A stretch of 64,000 nt of DNA from Sphingobacterium sp. (GTDB lineage: Bacteria > Bacteroidota > Bacteroidia > Sphingobacteriales > Sphingobacteriaceae). Made by a program: the position numbers and the translations under genes. Location of the stretch: NCBI GenBank assembly GCA_029239355.1, contig JAQZAZ010000006.1, forward strand, positions 62,001 to 126,000, in the 5' to 3' direction. Shown here one piece after another: positions 52,520 to 63,518 of this stretch. Every line of letters starts with the position of its first letter. The first letter of the stretch is position 1. The notes beneath the pieces were generated by a model. The model saw only the letters and a list, made by a program, of their open reading frames with translations, was not told the DNA's origin and did no database searches.

Positions 52520-52990
52520 AAAATTTGTTTATAAAGGTTTCTATTATAATTCTAAATTCGATTTTTCCGCAAATTCATCCTAGCTTCAGATTCTCCAGTA
52601 TCATTTTTTTTGACCTGAGTACCCTTCTTTTTGCCTCATGCCTAAAGCTTTACCTCCCAAAAGCTATAGCTCCAAAATAGCCTTCTTTTGACTCCTCAAT
52701 AAAAAAGAACAAAAATTTTGAATATTTATCAAAATAGAGAAATGATGCCTTTTATACTATGAACAGGAAACTTGGTTATCACACCAAGATAATTATTATT
52801 TAGATTTTCCTTTCGAGATTTCTACGCAATCGTTCTCATTAATAATCCTATTCATCAGTTGAATTAGGTTAAGTGTAGATTTGCAAGTAAATCATCAGGG
52901 CCGTCAAAGAGTAATTTAAACAGCCCTGAGCAATGGAATTAAAAACTAAACTACCTCGCGACGCCAATACAACTAAAATCATAAAGCATG

Positions 52991-54028
52991 CTAAAGCAGT
53001 TCTTCGTGCTGCATAAGATAAGCAAGTGCTTCTTTAACCGCTTGTTCGCTACTTTTTGGATTAAATCCTAGTTCCATGCGAGCCTTAGAAATATCAAAGT
53101 CCTGTTGGAGACCAGAAAACATAGCAATATCTTTAATGGTGATCAACGGTGGGTTCCCCTTTAGCTTTGCTGTAAATTGCATTAGTCCGGCAATCGCATA
53201 AAGCACAAACTTAGGAACAGCGGCCGGAATACTAAGTTTTAGTTCAGGATAAAGTCTTTGTGCTAATTTGGTGGTATCCGTAATACTCATACACTTTTCA
53301 TTGGTAAGTATATACCTTTCTCCCGATTTCCCTTTCTCTGCCGCGAGGTAGCAACCTTCGGCTACATCTTTTACATCTACCCAATTAAGGGTAATACCAG
53401 TGTCTACTGGAATCTGTTTGGTCAAAATCAATTGTAACACGCTATAGGAAACATTTAGAGGAAGAAAGGCCTCACTGCCAATCATCGCTCCCGGCATTAC
53501 GGAAACCAGTTCTACACCGAGTTCTGCTGCCAATTTAAAAGCCAATCTTTCCCCATCGTTCTTAGAATTATAATAAGCATCCCTGCGATCAGAATTATAG
53601 CCATTACTTTCCTTAATTGGCAAATTACTGTAGTCCAAAGCTGCTATGGAACTCACATAAATGATTCTTTTGACTCCAGCCTCGGCAGCAGCTTCAATAG
53701 TATTACGTGTTCCGTGCATATTCACCTCGTAGATCTCTTTCTCAGGATCTTTTGCCCATAGCTTAAAAGCTGCACCTACTGCATAGAAGGTCTCAACGCC
53801 ATTAAGAGCTCGTACGAAAGAAGCTTTGTCAGTAATGTCTGCTTGGACGACTTCGCAATTCAGCTCTTTGAAACAATTGTAGTTTCTATTATTACGTACC
53901 GACGCTCGTACGTTAAAGCCTTTTTTTATTAATAGTCTTACTAGATTATTGCCCAAATGTCCGTTAGCACCGGACACCAATACCAAATTTTTATTTGTCA
54001 TGTGTATGGATTTTAAATGATAAGGCAA
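52991..54028 (-). CDS. NAD-dependent epimerase/dihydroflavonol-4-reductase-like protein
   Basis: VLVSGANGHLGNNLVRLLIKKG, IIYVSSIAALDY, YYNSKNDGERLA. Confidence 0.92.
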   Translation of the reverse strand: MPYHLKSIHMTNKNLVLVSGANGHLGNNLVRLLIKKGFNVRASVRNNRNYNCFKELNCEVVQADITDKASFVRALNGVETFYAVGAAFKLWAKDPEKEIYEVNMHGTRNTIEAAAEAGVKRIIYVSSIAALDYSNLPIKESNGYNSDRRDAYYNSKNDGERLAFKLAAELGVELVSVMPGAMIGSEAFLPLNVSYSVLQLILTKQIPVDTGITLNWVDVKDVAEGCYLAAEKGKSGERYILTNEKCMSITDTTKLAQRLYPELKLSIPAAVPKFVLYAIAGLMQFTAKLKGNPPLITIKDIAMFSGLQQDFDISKARMELGFNPKSSEQAVKEALAYLMQHEELL

Positions 54029-54065
54029 AGTTCCGCCTCGTAAATTTAAAATCGCTTCACAAATG

Positions 54066-54638
54066 TTACTTAATGATATTTCTCCGGATACGACTCAAAC
54101 TTTTAGCGTTCATACCCAAAAAAGAAGCAATATACTGCATTGGTACATTGCGTAATAATTCCGGATGCTCTGTCATCAATTTCAGATATCGTTTGTCTGC
54201 AGTAAGAGTTGCAAGCTCCTTCGACCTTTGCTCATTATACGACAATGACTCCTGAAACACATAGATGCTAAAATCTTTGAATGAAGGTATTTGTATTAAA
54301 AGGTCTAGGTTTTTCTTGCTAATGCGCAATAATTCACATTCGGTAATACATTCTAGATTTTCATCTGATCGGGTTTGACTATTGAAATTTATATACGAGG
54401 TGATAAAACCCGGCGGGCAGTTAATATGTGTAGTCACTTCATCCCCTTTATCATTATAATGAAACAAACGAACAAATCCCGATACAACAAAATATAAATA
54501 AGTTGGAATCTTTCCCTCCTCTTCGAGGATATGGTTTTTGGGACACAAAACGGGTTCCATAAAACGCTTGCACAGATCCTTTTCCAAATCAGAAAGAGTG
54601 ACATGTTGTGTAATAAGTTCGATAAACTTTGCGTGCAT
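54066..54638 (-). CDS. Crp/Fnr family transcriptional regulator
   Basis: cNMP-binding-like ILEEEGKIPTYLYFVVSGFVRLFHYNDKGDEVT; C-term NVPMQYIASFLGMNAKSLSRIRR. Confidence 0.9.
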   Translation of the reverse strand: MHAKFIELITQHVTLSDLEKDLCKRFMEPVLCPKNHILEEEGKIPTYLYFVVSGFVRLFHYNDKGDEVTTHINCPPGFITSYINFNSQTRSDENLECITECELLRISKKNLDLLIQIPSFKDFSIYVFQESLSYNEQRSKELATLTADKRYLKLMTEHPELLRNVPMQYIASFLGMNAKSLSRIRRNIIK

Positions 54639-54884
54639 TATTGCTATTAAATTACTTCTCTAGTATTTTTTACCGATCAATATCCCTTGTATTGACAGTT
54701 GTGCAAATTAGCAAAAAGGTTGCCCATTGCAAGCAACCGTATGATCAAAAGGATTGCGCGAAAGCATTTAGACTGTCTAAGCGATATCTTGTAGTATTGG
54801 AGGTTTTAGCATTTCGACCTCTTTGGAAATCATATGAATTTCTATTTTTTGCCGTATTTTTTTAAACCAGGTAATACTGACAAT

Positions 54885-56543
54885 CTACTTACCCACTTTA
54901 GCCTGATGTTCCTTTTCGACAAATAAACCATCAAGAAAAAGATACCTACCTCTAAATTCTTCGCGAGATGCCTGTGCCTCAACATTTAAGTTAAGTATAT
55001 TCATAAATTTGTCTGTTGCTGTGGTTTTTGGCCATATAGCAAGATCTCCCCCATTGGGATTGCCGGTTTTAATGAAATTCATAAAGTAGCGCTGTCCGAG
55101 CTGCGATACTTTGTAATCATCTTCCGTCCAAGCGAAAACATCATTGCTCTTCAGGTTTCCCAATAGGTATTCGATATCGCTTGCATGAGAGGCTCCCGGT
55201 AGAGCTGGCGGCAGATCATCCCCTTTGTCCGTAGCATTGGCAGATTTTTTACTTATCCCTCCAGCAAGTCCTGTCTGCACATCGCTATAGGCTGGACTCA
55301 TCGGCGGGCGTGCCTTGCTAAATGTATAGACGTATACTGGCTGACCACTATTCTTGCGTTGTAGCTCAAGCCACTTCCATGTACTATAAACAATAAAATT
55401 ATCGCTGGCTAGGGCAGTTGCTGACTTGATAACCTCATTTTCTGTTTTTCCGGGATACAATTTGAGTACGTCATCAGCTTTAGCGCCGAACTGCTCCCGT
55501 ACTAACCTTTCATAGTTGTCCGGTGATGGATAGGATTTTCCCATAAAGGCAGCATAAGGAGCTTCTGTAGAGGTCCAGCCGGCAAGCAGAGGAACTTTCG
55601 ACTGTTCTCCCCCTTCAAATATCTCCAGCGGTGATTTAGGAAAAAAATAACCGTCTACAATCAGACGTGTCATAAAAGCACCGGGCTCACTTGCGCGGTC
55701 GAGTAGTTCATTTGCAGGAATTTCACGCAACTGACTAAGGTTTTGCGCATTTATCTTGGTAGCAAATGCGATACCTTGTTGTTCTTGCTCTACAAGTGAA
55801 ACAGTACCATATCTCAAATTAAAAACACTTCCACTTTGACCAATGGCACGCTTAAACAATCCCTTGGAAAGAGGACTACCCATCTGCGCAGATACAGACA
55901 TACTTCCGGCTGATTCCCCCCCAATAGTAATTTCATCAGGATCCCCACCAAAAGCGGATATATTTTTTTGAACCCATTTTAATGCAGCATACTGATCTAA
56001 AAGACCATAATTTCCCGAGGCATGTTTCGATGATTCCTTGGTCAATTCTGGATGGGCAAAAAAGCCAAAAATTCCCAAACGGTAGTTGACTGTAACAACA
56101 ACTATCCCTGCTTTGGCAAAACTCTCGCCATCGTAACGGTTTTCTGATCCATCTCCCGCATTGAAACCACCACCATAAAAATAAACTAAAACAGGAAGTT
56201 TACCTGTGATTTCTACTTTTGGTCTCCAGACATTCAGGTAGAGGCAATCCTCACTTATACCCGGAGAGCGAAATCTCATATCACCATAGATTGGTTTCTG
56301 CATCGGTGAGCTTCCAAAACCATCCATCTTACGAATTCCTGTCCAATGATCGGCTGGTTGTGGCTCCTTCCAGCGAAGATCACCTATGGGAGGTTTTGCA
56401 TAAGGAATTCCACGAAATGTTTCCACTCCACTGGACAACGTAATTCCTTCTATTGCTCCCTCGTCAACCTTTACCTGGGGCCTTTGGGCAAAAACAAATG
56501 ATATAGCCAGGCAAGCGGCAATGGTAAAAAAAGTCTTTATCAT
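54885..56543 (-). CDS. Type-B carboxylesterase/lipase
   Basis: ETFRGIPYAKPPIGDLRWKEPQP, EDCLYLNVW, FGGDPDEITIGGESAGSMSV. Confidence 0.95.
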   Translation of the reverse strand: MIKTFFTIAACLAISFVFAQRPQVKVDEGAIEGITLSSGVETFRGIPYAKPPIGDLRWKEPQPADHWTGIRKMDGFGSSPMQKPIYGDMRFRSPGISEDCLYLNVWRPKVEITGKLPVLVYFYGGGFNAGDGSENRYDGESFAKAGIVVVTVNYRLGIFGFFAHPELTKESSKHASGNYGLLDQYAALKWVQKNISAFGGDPDEITIGGESAGSMSVSAQMGSPLSKGLFKRAIGQSGSVFNLRYGTVSLVEQEQQGIAFATKINAQNLSQLREIPANELLDRASEPGAFMTRLIVDGYFFPKSPLEIFEGGEQSKVPLLAGWTSTEAPYAAFMGKSYPSPDNYERLVREQFGAKADDVLKLYPGKTENEVIKSATALASDNFIVYSTWKWLELQRKNSGQPVYVYTFSKARPPMSPAYSDVQTGLAGGISKKSANATDKGDDLPPALPGASHASDIEYLLGNLKSNDVFAWTEDDYKVSQLGQRYFMNFIKTGNPNGGDLAIWPKTTATDKFMNILNLNVEAQASREEFRGRYLFLDGLFVEKEHQAKVGK

Positions 56544-56792
56544 AATAATGTTCTTTTTAACTCATGCTTTAATATTCAGCAGGTTAAAATACTAAATAAA
56601 AATTAAAACAAATACACTAAGACCCCACTGGATGTTGCAATCGTCTTGATAATTGTTACGTTCTATCTCTTTATATTTTATATCTTAAAAGAAACAAAGG
56701 TATACATGCTGTTTCTTATTTTTGTAAACGTCCTGAGTTGTTTTTCCATCCTATAGCTTTTGAAGTTTGCGTCTTTACGTCCTACCCAAACA

Positions 56793-56829
56793 AAAAAAGA
56801 GCGTATCCAATTGCAGAATATGCTCTTTT
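56793..56829 (-). terminator. Hairpin terminator
   Basis: AAAAAAGAGCGTAT...ATATGCTCTTTT arms, T/A flanks. Confidence 0.55.
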
Positions 56830-57049
56830 AGCAGGCTACAGGAACTTTGATAATATAATAGCGGTATTTAACCATGAGCCGTCACGGCAGCTTCATTCCC
56901 TTTTGTCAAAGTTTTAGCTTCTCTTCGTACTGTTGTACAAATGGTAGCGCTAATTTCCGAAAACAGTCGTAAGGGCGTGTTTTCAGTTTCAACGAGTTAA
57001 TTTGATAATAGCGGAGGAAGTAGATTTCACCTGACCAAAAGTTTCAGCA

Positions 57050-57330
57050 CTAGAAACAGTTTTTCTCATGGACTAGGTTTGTAATAATCCCCGTATGCCA
57101 AATGTTGAAAGCATAACCATTTGGTTCCTTCAAGACCATATGGATCTCAAATGCTTTCACTTCAGAAGCAAGCGTTTCACTTAATCCCTCAAGATTAAAT
57201 TTGGATGCGTTGTAAAGTTCCATTGTCGCTAAGCTTGCCAAGCCTAATATCGAAGAAACCTGAATGATATGGCCGCTTTTCTGATTTCTTATGATTGGTA
57301 GGTAGTACTGCCTGATTAAGCCATCAGCAA
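57050..57330 (-). pseudogene. SDR family dehydrogenase fragment
   Basis: Minus-strand reading through 57330 gives LPIIRNQKSGHIIQVSSILGLASLATMELYNASKFNLEGLSETLASEVKAFEIHMVLKEPNGYAF; catalytic SDR core without N- or C-terminal parts. Confidence 0.8.
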
Positions 57331-57398
57331 GCGAATATTACTATTGATTCTGAATTACCAATTACTCTTGCTACATTTGTTTCAAAATTAAACACAAT

Positions 57399-57635
57399 AT
57401 GCCAAAAGAAACAAAAGCGGGCCTTTATCAAGGAACCATAGAAAAAGATGCGAATGGAAATTACTTTTGTGGCCCCTATCTATTGGATTATCAAACCGTA
57501 GAAGCTTATTTTAAATTAGGTGATCGGGTCAGCTTAAAAAGTATCATCAAAAATACCAGCCGTATGAGTATGGAAACCTATCCAGAAAAATCAATGAAGT
57601 TTTCATTTGCAACGGAAAATCATAATAATGATTAG
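57399..57635 (+). CDS. Hypothetical protein
   Basis: ORF 78 aa. Confidence 0.5.
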   Translation: MPKETKAGLYQGTIEKDANGNYFCGPYLLDYQTVEAYFKLGDRVSLKSIIKNTSRMSMETYPEKSMKFSFATENHNND

Positions 57636-57895
57636 CACAATATGAGCTAATCTTTCGATACAGCACTCATTTTGAATACAATTCACCTTTTTCATGCGCT
57701 CTTTACTTTAAGACAGGGCGTATGAAAGCAAGTGAATAACTGACCAACTTCTAAAAAAGTCGCTTTCTGTAATTTATAAGTTCTCCACCATTAATTTTCG
57801 GCTAAAATGATCCATCTCATTTACGTTTGAGATAAGGATCACGATGATCGCTAATCATTCTGCTTACCTTCGTGTATATTCAAAACGGAGATAAC

Positions 57896-58960
57896 ATGAA
57901 TACAATGAAAGCCGCACGTTGGTATGCAGCAAAAGATATCAGGGTAGAATCAACGGAAATCCCTAAACCGAAGACTGGTCAAGTTAAAATAGCTGTTCAT
58001 TTCGCAGGAATCTGTGGATCTGATCTACATGAATATGTACACGGTCCCCAATTAATTCCAGTAGATCAACCTTATCCACTAAATGGGCATCAAGGCGCCA
58101 CCACATTAGGCCATGAGTTTTCAGGAGTTATAGATGCGATAGGTGAAGGTGTCCATCATTTAAAAGTAGGCGACCGTGTGGTCGTAGAACCGATTTTTAA
58201 GAATTTCGATAGTCCTTTTATCGCAAATGGCGCATATAATTTATCTGAACCATTGGGATTTGTAGGTCTATCCAGTAATGGTGGATTTGCTTCGTATGTT
58301 GTCGTCGAAGACTATATGGTGCACAAGATACCTGATAGCATGTCGTTCGAAAAGGGGGCATTAGTGGAACCTGCCGCTGTCGCAGTATATGCAGTGCTCC
58401 AAAGCGGGCTTAAAATCGGAGAAACTGTGTTAGTCTCTGGAGCTGGTCCAATAGGTTTACTATGTGTTCAGGCTGCGCTTGCCGCAGGTGCAACAACAGT
58501 TATTGTGACCGATATAGCAGACAAACGTTTGGAGAAAGCTAAAGCCATAGGTGCTACCCATATAATCAATGCAAAAGAAGTAGGTATACCACAGAAAGTT
58601 AAGTCCATTACAGGGCTCGGAGCAGATGTATTTCTAGATTGCGCCGGCGTACAAGCATCTTATACAACAGGAATTGATAGTTTAAAAAATGGTGGAACGG
58701 CTGTTTTAGTTGCACTTTTTGGCAAACCTGTAGCCACCGATGCACTGGATCAGGTGTTGCGGGAAGTCACAATTAAAGGTATTATTGCTTATCGTAATAT
58801 CTTTCCCCAGGTTATCGCGCTTATCGATAGTGGACGTATGCCAGTGGAAAAACTTGTGACACGCAAAATAATCTTAGACAATATCGTTTCGGAAGGATTT
58901 GAAGCTTTGGTTAATGATCCCACCGAAGTCAAAATATTAATTGACATACAGAAAAATTAA
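57896..58960 (+). CDS. 2,3-butanediol dehydrogenase-like zinc alcohol dehydrogenase
   Basis: GICGSDLHEYVHGPQLIP, TLGHEFSGVIDAIG, VGLSSNGGFASYVVV, VSGAGPIGLLCVQAA; start at MNTMKAARWY. Confidence 0.95.
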   Translation: MNTMKAARWYAAKDIRVESTEIPKPKTGQVKIAVHFAGICGSDLHEYVHGPQLIPVDQPYPLNGHQGATTLGHEFSGVIDAIGEGVHHLKVGDRVVVEPIFKNFDSPFIANGAYNLSEPLGFVGLSSNGGFASYVVVEDYMVHKIPDSMSFEKGALVEPAAVAVYAVLQSGLKIGETVLVSGAGPIGLLCVQAALAAGATTVIVTDIADKRLEKAKAIGATHIINAKEVGIPQKVKSITGLGADVFLDCAGVQASYTTGIDSLKNGGTAVLVALFGKPVATDALDQVLREVTIKGIIAYRNIFPQVIALIDSGRMPVEKLVTRKIILDNIVSEGFEALVNDPTEVKILIDIQKN

Positions 58961-59026
58961 CGCCATTAAGATACGGACGATACGAGAATAATAAGCAACC
59001 TATAGAAAAAATAATGTCATACATAT

Positions 59027-59063
59027 AAATCTGGCCCCTTGGATGTCCCAGGCGGCCAGATTT
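59027..59063. terminator. Bidirectional hairpin terminator between convergent genes
   Basis: AAATCTGGCC / GGCCAGATTT arms between 58960(+) and 59102(-). Confidence 0.7.
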
Positions 59064-59101
59064 ATTCCGTTTGCCAAATCTTTTTGTAAATGACTTATTT
59101 T

Positions 59102-60550
59102 TTATTTAGTATTAGCCGTCAACGGAAAGATAGCACTCTCTACATGCGCTTTCTCAATCAAGCGTTGCAATTGCTGTACTTTTTTCGGATTGCTGCTCGC
59201 TACATTGTTCTGTTCTTTTGGATCTTGCCTGAGATTGTACAGTTCCTTAGCCGGAGTACCAGTAGTTACTTTCTGCAAAATGAGTTTCCAGTCGCCTTTT
59301 CGTAAGGCCTGACGTCCACCATCTTCATGGAATTCCCAATAGAGATAATCATGTTGTTTTTGTTGTTTGTTGCGCCCCAATAAAGTAGGGACAAAAGAAA
59401 TCCCATCTGTATATTTGGGTTTATCTGCCTCAGCGAGTTCGACCATCGTTGGCATAATATCCCAAAAAGCTCCCAGATAGTTTGATGTCTTCCCCTCCGC
59501 TATTTTCCCCGGCCAGTAGGCGATGAACGGTGTCCTGATACCTCCTTCATACAAATCGCGCTTATTTCCACGCAAACCTCCAGAACTATTGAAAAAATTA
59601 GGATCTGCTCCTCCTTCTTTATGCGAGCCGTTGTCACTTGTAAATATGATGACTGTATTGTCAAGCAACTGGTTTTGACGTAGTTTTTCTACAATTTGAC
59701 CAACATAAGCATCCATGCGACTTACCATACTTGCATACATTGCATGCGGTTTCTCTACACCAGCATAACCTGGAACAGTTGCCTTTGGGCCGTAATCATT
59801 TCCTTTATGTGGTTTTTCATCAAATGAATTGCCATACTGCTGATAATACCCATCTTCTGGGCCAGAAAGTTCGGCATGGGGCAGCACGGTAGGTACAAAG
59901 AGGAAGAAAGGTTTGTCTTTATTCGCATCAATAAAGGCGAGGGTTCTCTCTTGGATCAAAGCCGGTGCATACTGGCCTTTTGCCAATAATCCATTACCTT
60001 CAAGCTCAATACGTTCTTTATTATGCCAAAGGTGGGTAGGATAGTAACGGTGGGATTGACGTTGGCAATTGTAACCATAAAACTCATCAAATCCTTTCTG
60101 ATCCGGAGCCCCAGTGGTATTCACCATTCCTAAGCCCCATTTTCCGAAAGCCCCAGTCGCATAACCCGCTTTTTGCAATAACATCGCAATAGTCTGCACC
60201 GAATCTGCCAGCGGTTGCTGTCCCTCGGCTTCGATTTCCTTATTCCCCCTAACGTAAGTATGGCCAGTATGCTGTCCCGTCATTAGGGCAGATCGTGAAG
60301 GAGCACAGACAGAGGTACCTGCATAAAAGTTATTGAACTTCATCCCCCTACGAGCCAATGAATCTATATGTTTAGTCTCAATTTTTTGTTGACCATAGAC
60401 ACCAAGATCCCCATAACCAAGATCATCTGCCATAATAAAAACAATATTGGGTCTTCTATCTTTATTCTGCGCATATGTGAATCCCGTGATAACCAATAAG
60501 AAGACTGCTATTGCTGTCTTCTTAAAATCGAATAATTTTAATAAGTTCAT
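59102..60550 (-). CDS. Arylsulfatase / sulfatase (Cys-type)
   Basis: RPNIVFIMADDLGYGDLGVYG, CAPSRSALMTGQHTGH (FGly motif CxPSR), TVIIFTSDNGSHKEGGADP, KLILQKVTTGTPAKELYNLRQDPKEQNN. Confidence 0.96.
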   Translation of the reverse strand: MNLLKLFDFKKTAIAVFLLVITGFTYAQNKDRRPNIVFIMADDLGYGDLGVYGQQKIETKHIDSLARRGMKFNNFYAGTSVCAPSRSALMTGQHTGHTYVRGNKEIEAEGQQPLADSVQTIAMLLQKAGYATGAFGKWGLGMVNTTGAPDQKGFDEFYGYNCQRQSHRYYPTHLWHNKERIELEGNGLLAKGQYAPALIQERTLAFIDANKDKPFFLFVPTVLPHAELSGPEDGYYQQYGNSFDEKPHKGNDYGPKATVPGYAGVEKPHAMYASMVSRMDAYVGQIVEKLRQNQLLDNTVIIFTSDNGSHKEGGADPNFFNSSGGLRGNKRDLYEGGIRTPFIAYWPGKIAEGKTSNYLGAFWDIMPTMVELAEADKPKYTDGISFVPTLLGRNKQQKQHDYLYWEFHEDGGRQALRKGDWKLILQKVTTGTPAKELYNLRQDPKEQNNVASSNPKKVQQLQRLIEKAHVESAIFPLTANTK

Positions 60551-60809
60551 GTGTATCTAAGTTAAGTAAACGAATAGAATTTGTACACAAGAAATCGCTA
60601 ATTTAGCTGAGAATATTTTGTCAAATCTCAGCTAAACTTTGAAAATATTTATTCCGTAACTCTAAAAGCAACTATATTGTCCTAAATACAGTATCAGGAT
60701 ATTACCGACACATTGATAAATAACTCATCGACTCTAACTTCATATTATTGTTCCAAAATCATAATTAATACGGTTATAAAAATAGTTAGAGACCAAGTTG
60801 ATCTCAATT

Positions 60810-61205
60810 TTATTGCAGCGCTTCTGAAACAGCATAACTATCTTCTAACAAGGTGTATTCAACGATTTTGTGATTGTTTATCTTCATGTGAATAAAAAAA
60901 ATGGAGTCGACCAACTTTCCCGTTTCCAACATCTTGGAGGTGAAATTTCCTTTTATAATAACCTGATCTCCATTGGTCAATATCGTTTGTATTTCGGCAG
61001 TCACGGGTTCTACAGCTGACCACAGCAATTTGAAAAGTTGTCTCACCTCCGGTTTTGAACGTCTCCTTCCCAACCATTTTATCTTGGACGTATTTCCAGG
61101 AATTTCAAGATCGAATTCGTCTGCAAAAAGATCTACTAGATTGTTTAACTCTCTTCGCTGCAAATACCCTAAGAAATTAGCGATAAATATGTTTATATCT
61201 TCCAT
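60810..61205 (-). CDS. SnoaL-like (NTF2 fold) protein
   Basis: FLGYLQRRELNNLVDLFADEFDLEIPGNTSKIKWLGRRRSKPEVRQLFKLL...VIIKGNFTSK. Confidence 0.82.
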   Translation of the reverse strand: MEDINIFIANFLGYLQRRELNNLVDLFADEFDLEIPGNTSKIKWLGRRRSKPEVRQLFKLLWSAVEPVTAEIQTILTNGDQVIIKGNFTSKMLETGKLVDSIFFIHMKINNHKIVEYTLLEDSYAVSEALQ

Positions 61206-61206
61206 C

Positions 61207-61575
61207 TCAAATCCTGTTTAAGTTTTTACTTTGTAAATAAGCCATCATCCCAACCCATCCGGCAACGGCCAGGATCATGAAAGATCCTATTGTACTGATG
61301 GTAGAAAACAAGATGATAATCGCAATAGCACTAGCAATTACCCAAATGATATCCAGTGTGATGATAAACTTGGTCCAGCCTATCGGGATATTTCCCTTCA
61401 TAGCCGTGGCAAAAACAAATAGTGAAAACACGATAAGGAAAATACCCACCATGATAAACGGGGTATTATCCCCTATTTCAAATAACTGTGTAAATACAGA
61501 TGGCAGAGTGGCCAATAAAACTCCTGTCATTCCTGAGCTGACCGCATTAGTCAGCAGTACATTTTTTAGTGTCAT
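61207..61575 (-). CDS. Small integral membrane protein
   Basis: ORF 122 aa, four hydrophobic segments; adjacent to SnoaL-like gene. Confidence 0.75.
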   Translation of the reverse strand: MTLKNVLLTNAVSSGMTGVLLATLPSVFTQLFEIGDNTPFIMVGIFLIVFSLFVFATAMKGNIPIGWTKFIITLDIIWVIASAIAIIILFSTISTIGSFMILAVAGWVGMMAYLQSKNLNRI

Positions 61576-61704
61576 AATTTCTCTTTTTTTGTTATTTCAA
61601 AAGTACTGCAGTATTCATAGCGTTGAGTTACCTATAGACGACAAGGTATTGACATTATACGACAAACTGATACAGGTTATAAAACATATCAGTACATTTA
61701 CAAC

Positions 61705-62712
61705 ATGAATTACAAACAGATCATGTTGCAAGCCTTAATTGCTTTTTGTGAGGATCGAGGTTTGAATAGCACTAAAATTGTCGCATTATCGGGCTATTCA
61801 ATTGCTCAGTTAATGAATAGTCGCAAATTTGCGATTACTGATCAGCAGATCGAAAACCTATGGAAGAATATTGTCGAACTTTCCAAAGATAAACTGATAG
61901 GCCTACATTTTGGAGCAACCATGCAGTTGGCAGCCCTAAACACTGTAGGACAGATCATTCAGACAAGCAGCACCGTGAGAGATGCACTGCTTCAAGTACG
62001 ATCGCTCATGCATTTCGTCACGGATCTTTATTCAATGGAAATAGACTTAAGTCAGAAAACATGTGTAATCACATACCATAAAAATGAAGGTTTTGATCAT
62101 TTACCTACTACCCAAATGCAAATCGGAGACTTCTTAATCGCGCTCACAATCTATGAATTAAAAGGGCTACTTCTTAAAAATCTGAAACCTTCCATGGTAG
62201 GCCTACCTAATTTCGATAGAGAACACCATTTGGCTTATGAAACAATCTTACAATGTCCGGCCAGAAAATCAGCTCATTATATCGTTGAATTTCCAAAGGA
62301 ATACCTGGATTTTCAAATTATTACCGCCAATTACGAGATACAGACTTTGCTAATCAACCAAATAAACCAATTACAAAATCCAAAGGAGTTGTCCGGATCT
62401 CTTTCCAAAAGAATATTTAACTATCTTATTACCAACTCCTACCTCTACTCCCTCTCAATAGAGGCTGTAGCAGGAAACTTCAATGTAAGTGTAAGGACTT
62501 TACAACGTAAGCTCAAAGATGAAGGTGCGTCATATTTACAAATTGTTGAAGAGGTTCGCAAATCACTAGCCATACATTATATGCGGAACAGCACTTCCTC
62601 TGTAAAAGAAATATCAACCATTTTGGGTTATGCGGAACCGAGTGCTTTCGTTCGCGCCTTTAAAAAATGGACTAGAAAAACACCTACTGACTATAGAACA
62701 TCTTGTCACTAA
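61705..62712 (+). CDS. AraC family regulator (Arabinose_bd-type N-terminal domain)
   Basis: SIEAVAGNFNVSVRTLQRKLKDEGASYLQIVEEVRKSLAIHYM...VKEISTILGYAEPSAFVRAFKKWTRKTPTDYR. Confidence 0.94.
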   Translation: MNYKQIMLQALIAFCEDRGLNSTKIVALSGYSIAQLMNSRKFAITDQQIENLWKNIVELSKDKLIGLHFGATMQLAALNTVGQIIQTSSTVRDALLQVRSLMHFVTDLYSMEIDLSQKTCVITYHKNEGFDHLPTTQMQIGDFLIALTIYELKGLLLKNLKPSMVGLPNFDREHHLAYETILQCPARKSAHYIVEFPKEYLDFQIITANYEIQTLLINQINQLQNPKELSGSLSKRIFNYLITNSYLYSLSIEAVAGNFNVSVRTLQRKLKDEGASYLQIVEEVRKSLAIHYMRNSTSSVKEISTILGYAEPSAFVRAFKKWTRKTPTDYRTSCH

Positions 62713-63152
62713 GCCATTCGCATCTTGTAAGTAAATGCTCTTCAATAACCTGCTACGAAATTGCAAATTGATGTACGATTCACCTGTCTGCTCACTACAT
62801 TGACATTTCCAAGTCCAACAAACTATTGCTTACCGTGTTCTTCTTTTTTCGTTGTCACAAATATCAAACTGGGATAGTGTAGTCATTTTGCGCATTCAAA
62901 AAAAAGCTTATATCTAACTTATTTTACAATTATTCGACACTGCTACAATCAAGAGTGTAGTCTATGAGGATAGCAAAATAGAAAGCCCCTTTGTAAAGGC
63001 ATCCACTTCATTCAGAACATATCTTAACACGATCCATACGAATAAAAACAAGTATAAAATAATAGTATTTTTAAAATCGGGCTCCTCTCTAGGTTCAACT
63101 ATTAAATAATGTTTAGCTATACCAAATTTATTGAAAAATTCACTTCACAATA

Positions 63153-63518
63153 TCATCGTTCATAAACAAATCTTCGAATATAATTTTCCACCTCAATGAT
63201 ATCCAAAGGTTTAGCCAAAAAACCATCTGCTCCACATTCTAATGATATACTTCGTCCATCGGAGCTGCCAGAAATCATGATAACAGGCAGTTTGTTATAT
63301 TTATCTGAAGCTCGGAGTTCTCGAAGTATTTGATCACCATTTCGATTGGGCATATGGATATCAATAAAAAGTATATCAACTTTTATACGATCCAATACCG
63401 TAGACAGTGCCTCTGCATTCGCGGCCGTTGTCACTATTGTATCACCGTCTTCTATGATCATAGAAAATGCATTTAGGATCTCTACATCATTATCACAAAC
63501 TACAATTTGTCTTTTCAT
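63153..63518 (-). CDS. Stand-alone response regulator receiver protein
   Basis: IVVCDNDVEILNAFSMIIEDG, ILFIDIHMPNRNGDQILREL, GADGFLAKPLDIIEVENYI. Confidence 0.9.
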   Translation of the reverse strand: MKRQIVVCDNDVEILNAFSMIIEDGDTIVTTAANAEALSTVLDRIKVDILFIDIHMPNRNGDQILRELRASDKYNKLPVIMISGSSDGRSISLECGADGFLAKPLDIIEVENYIRRFVYER

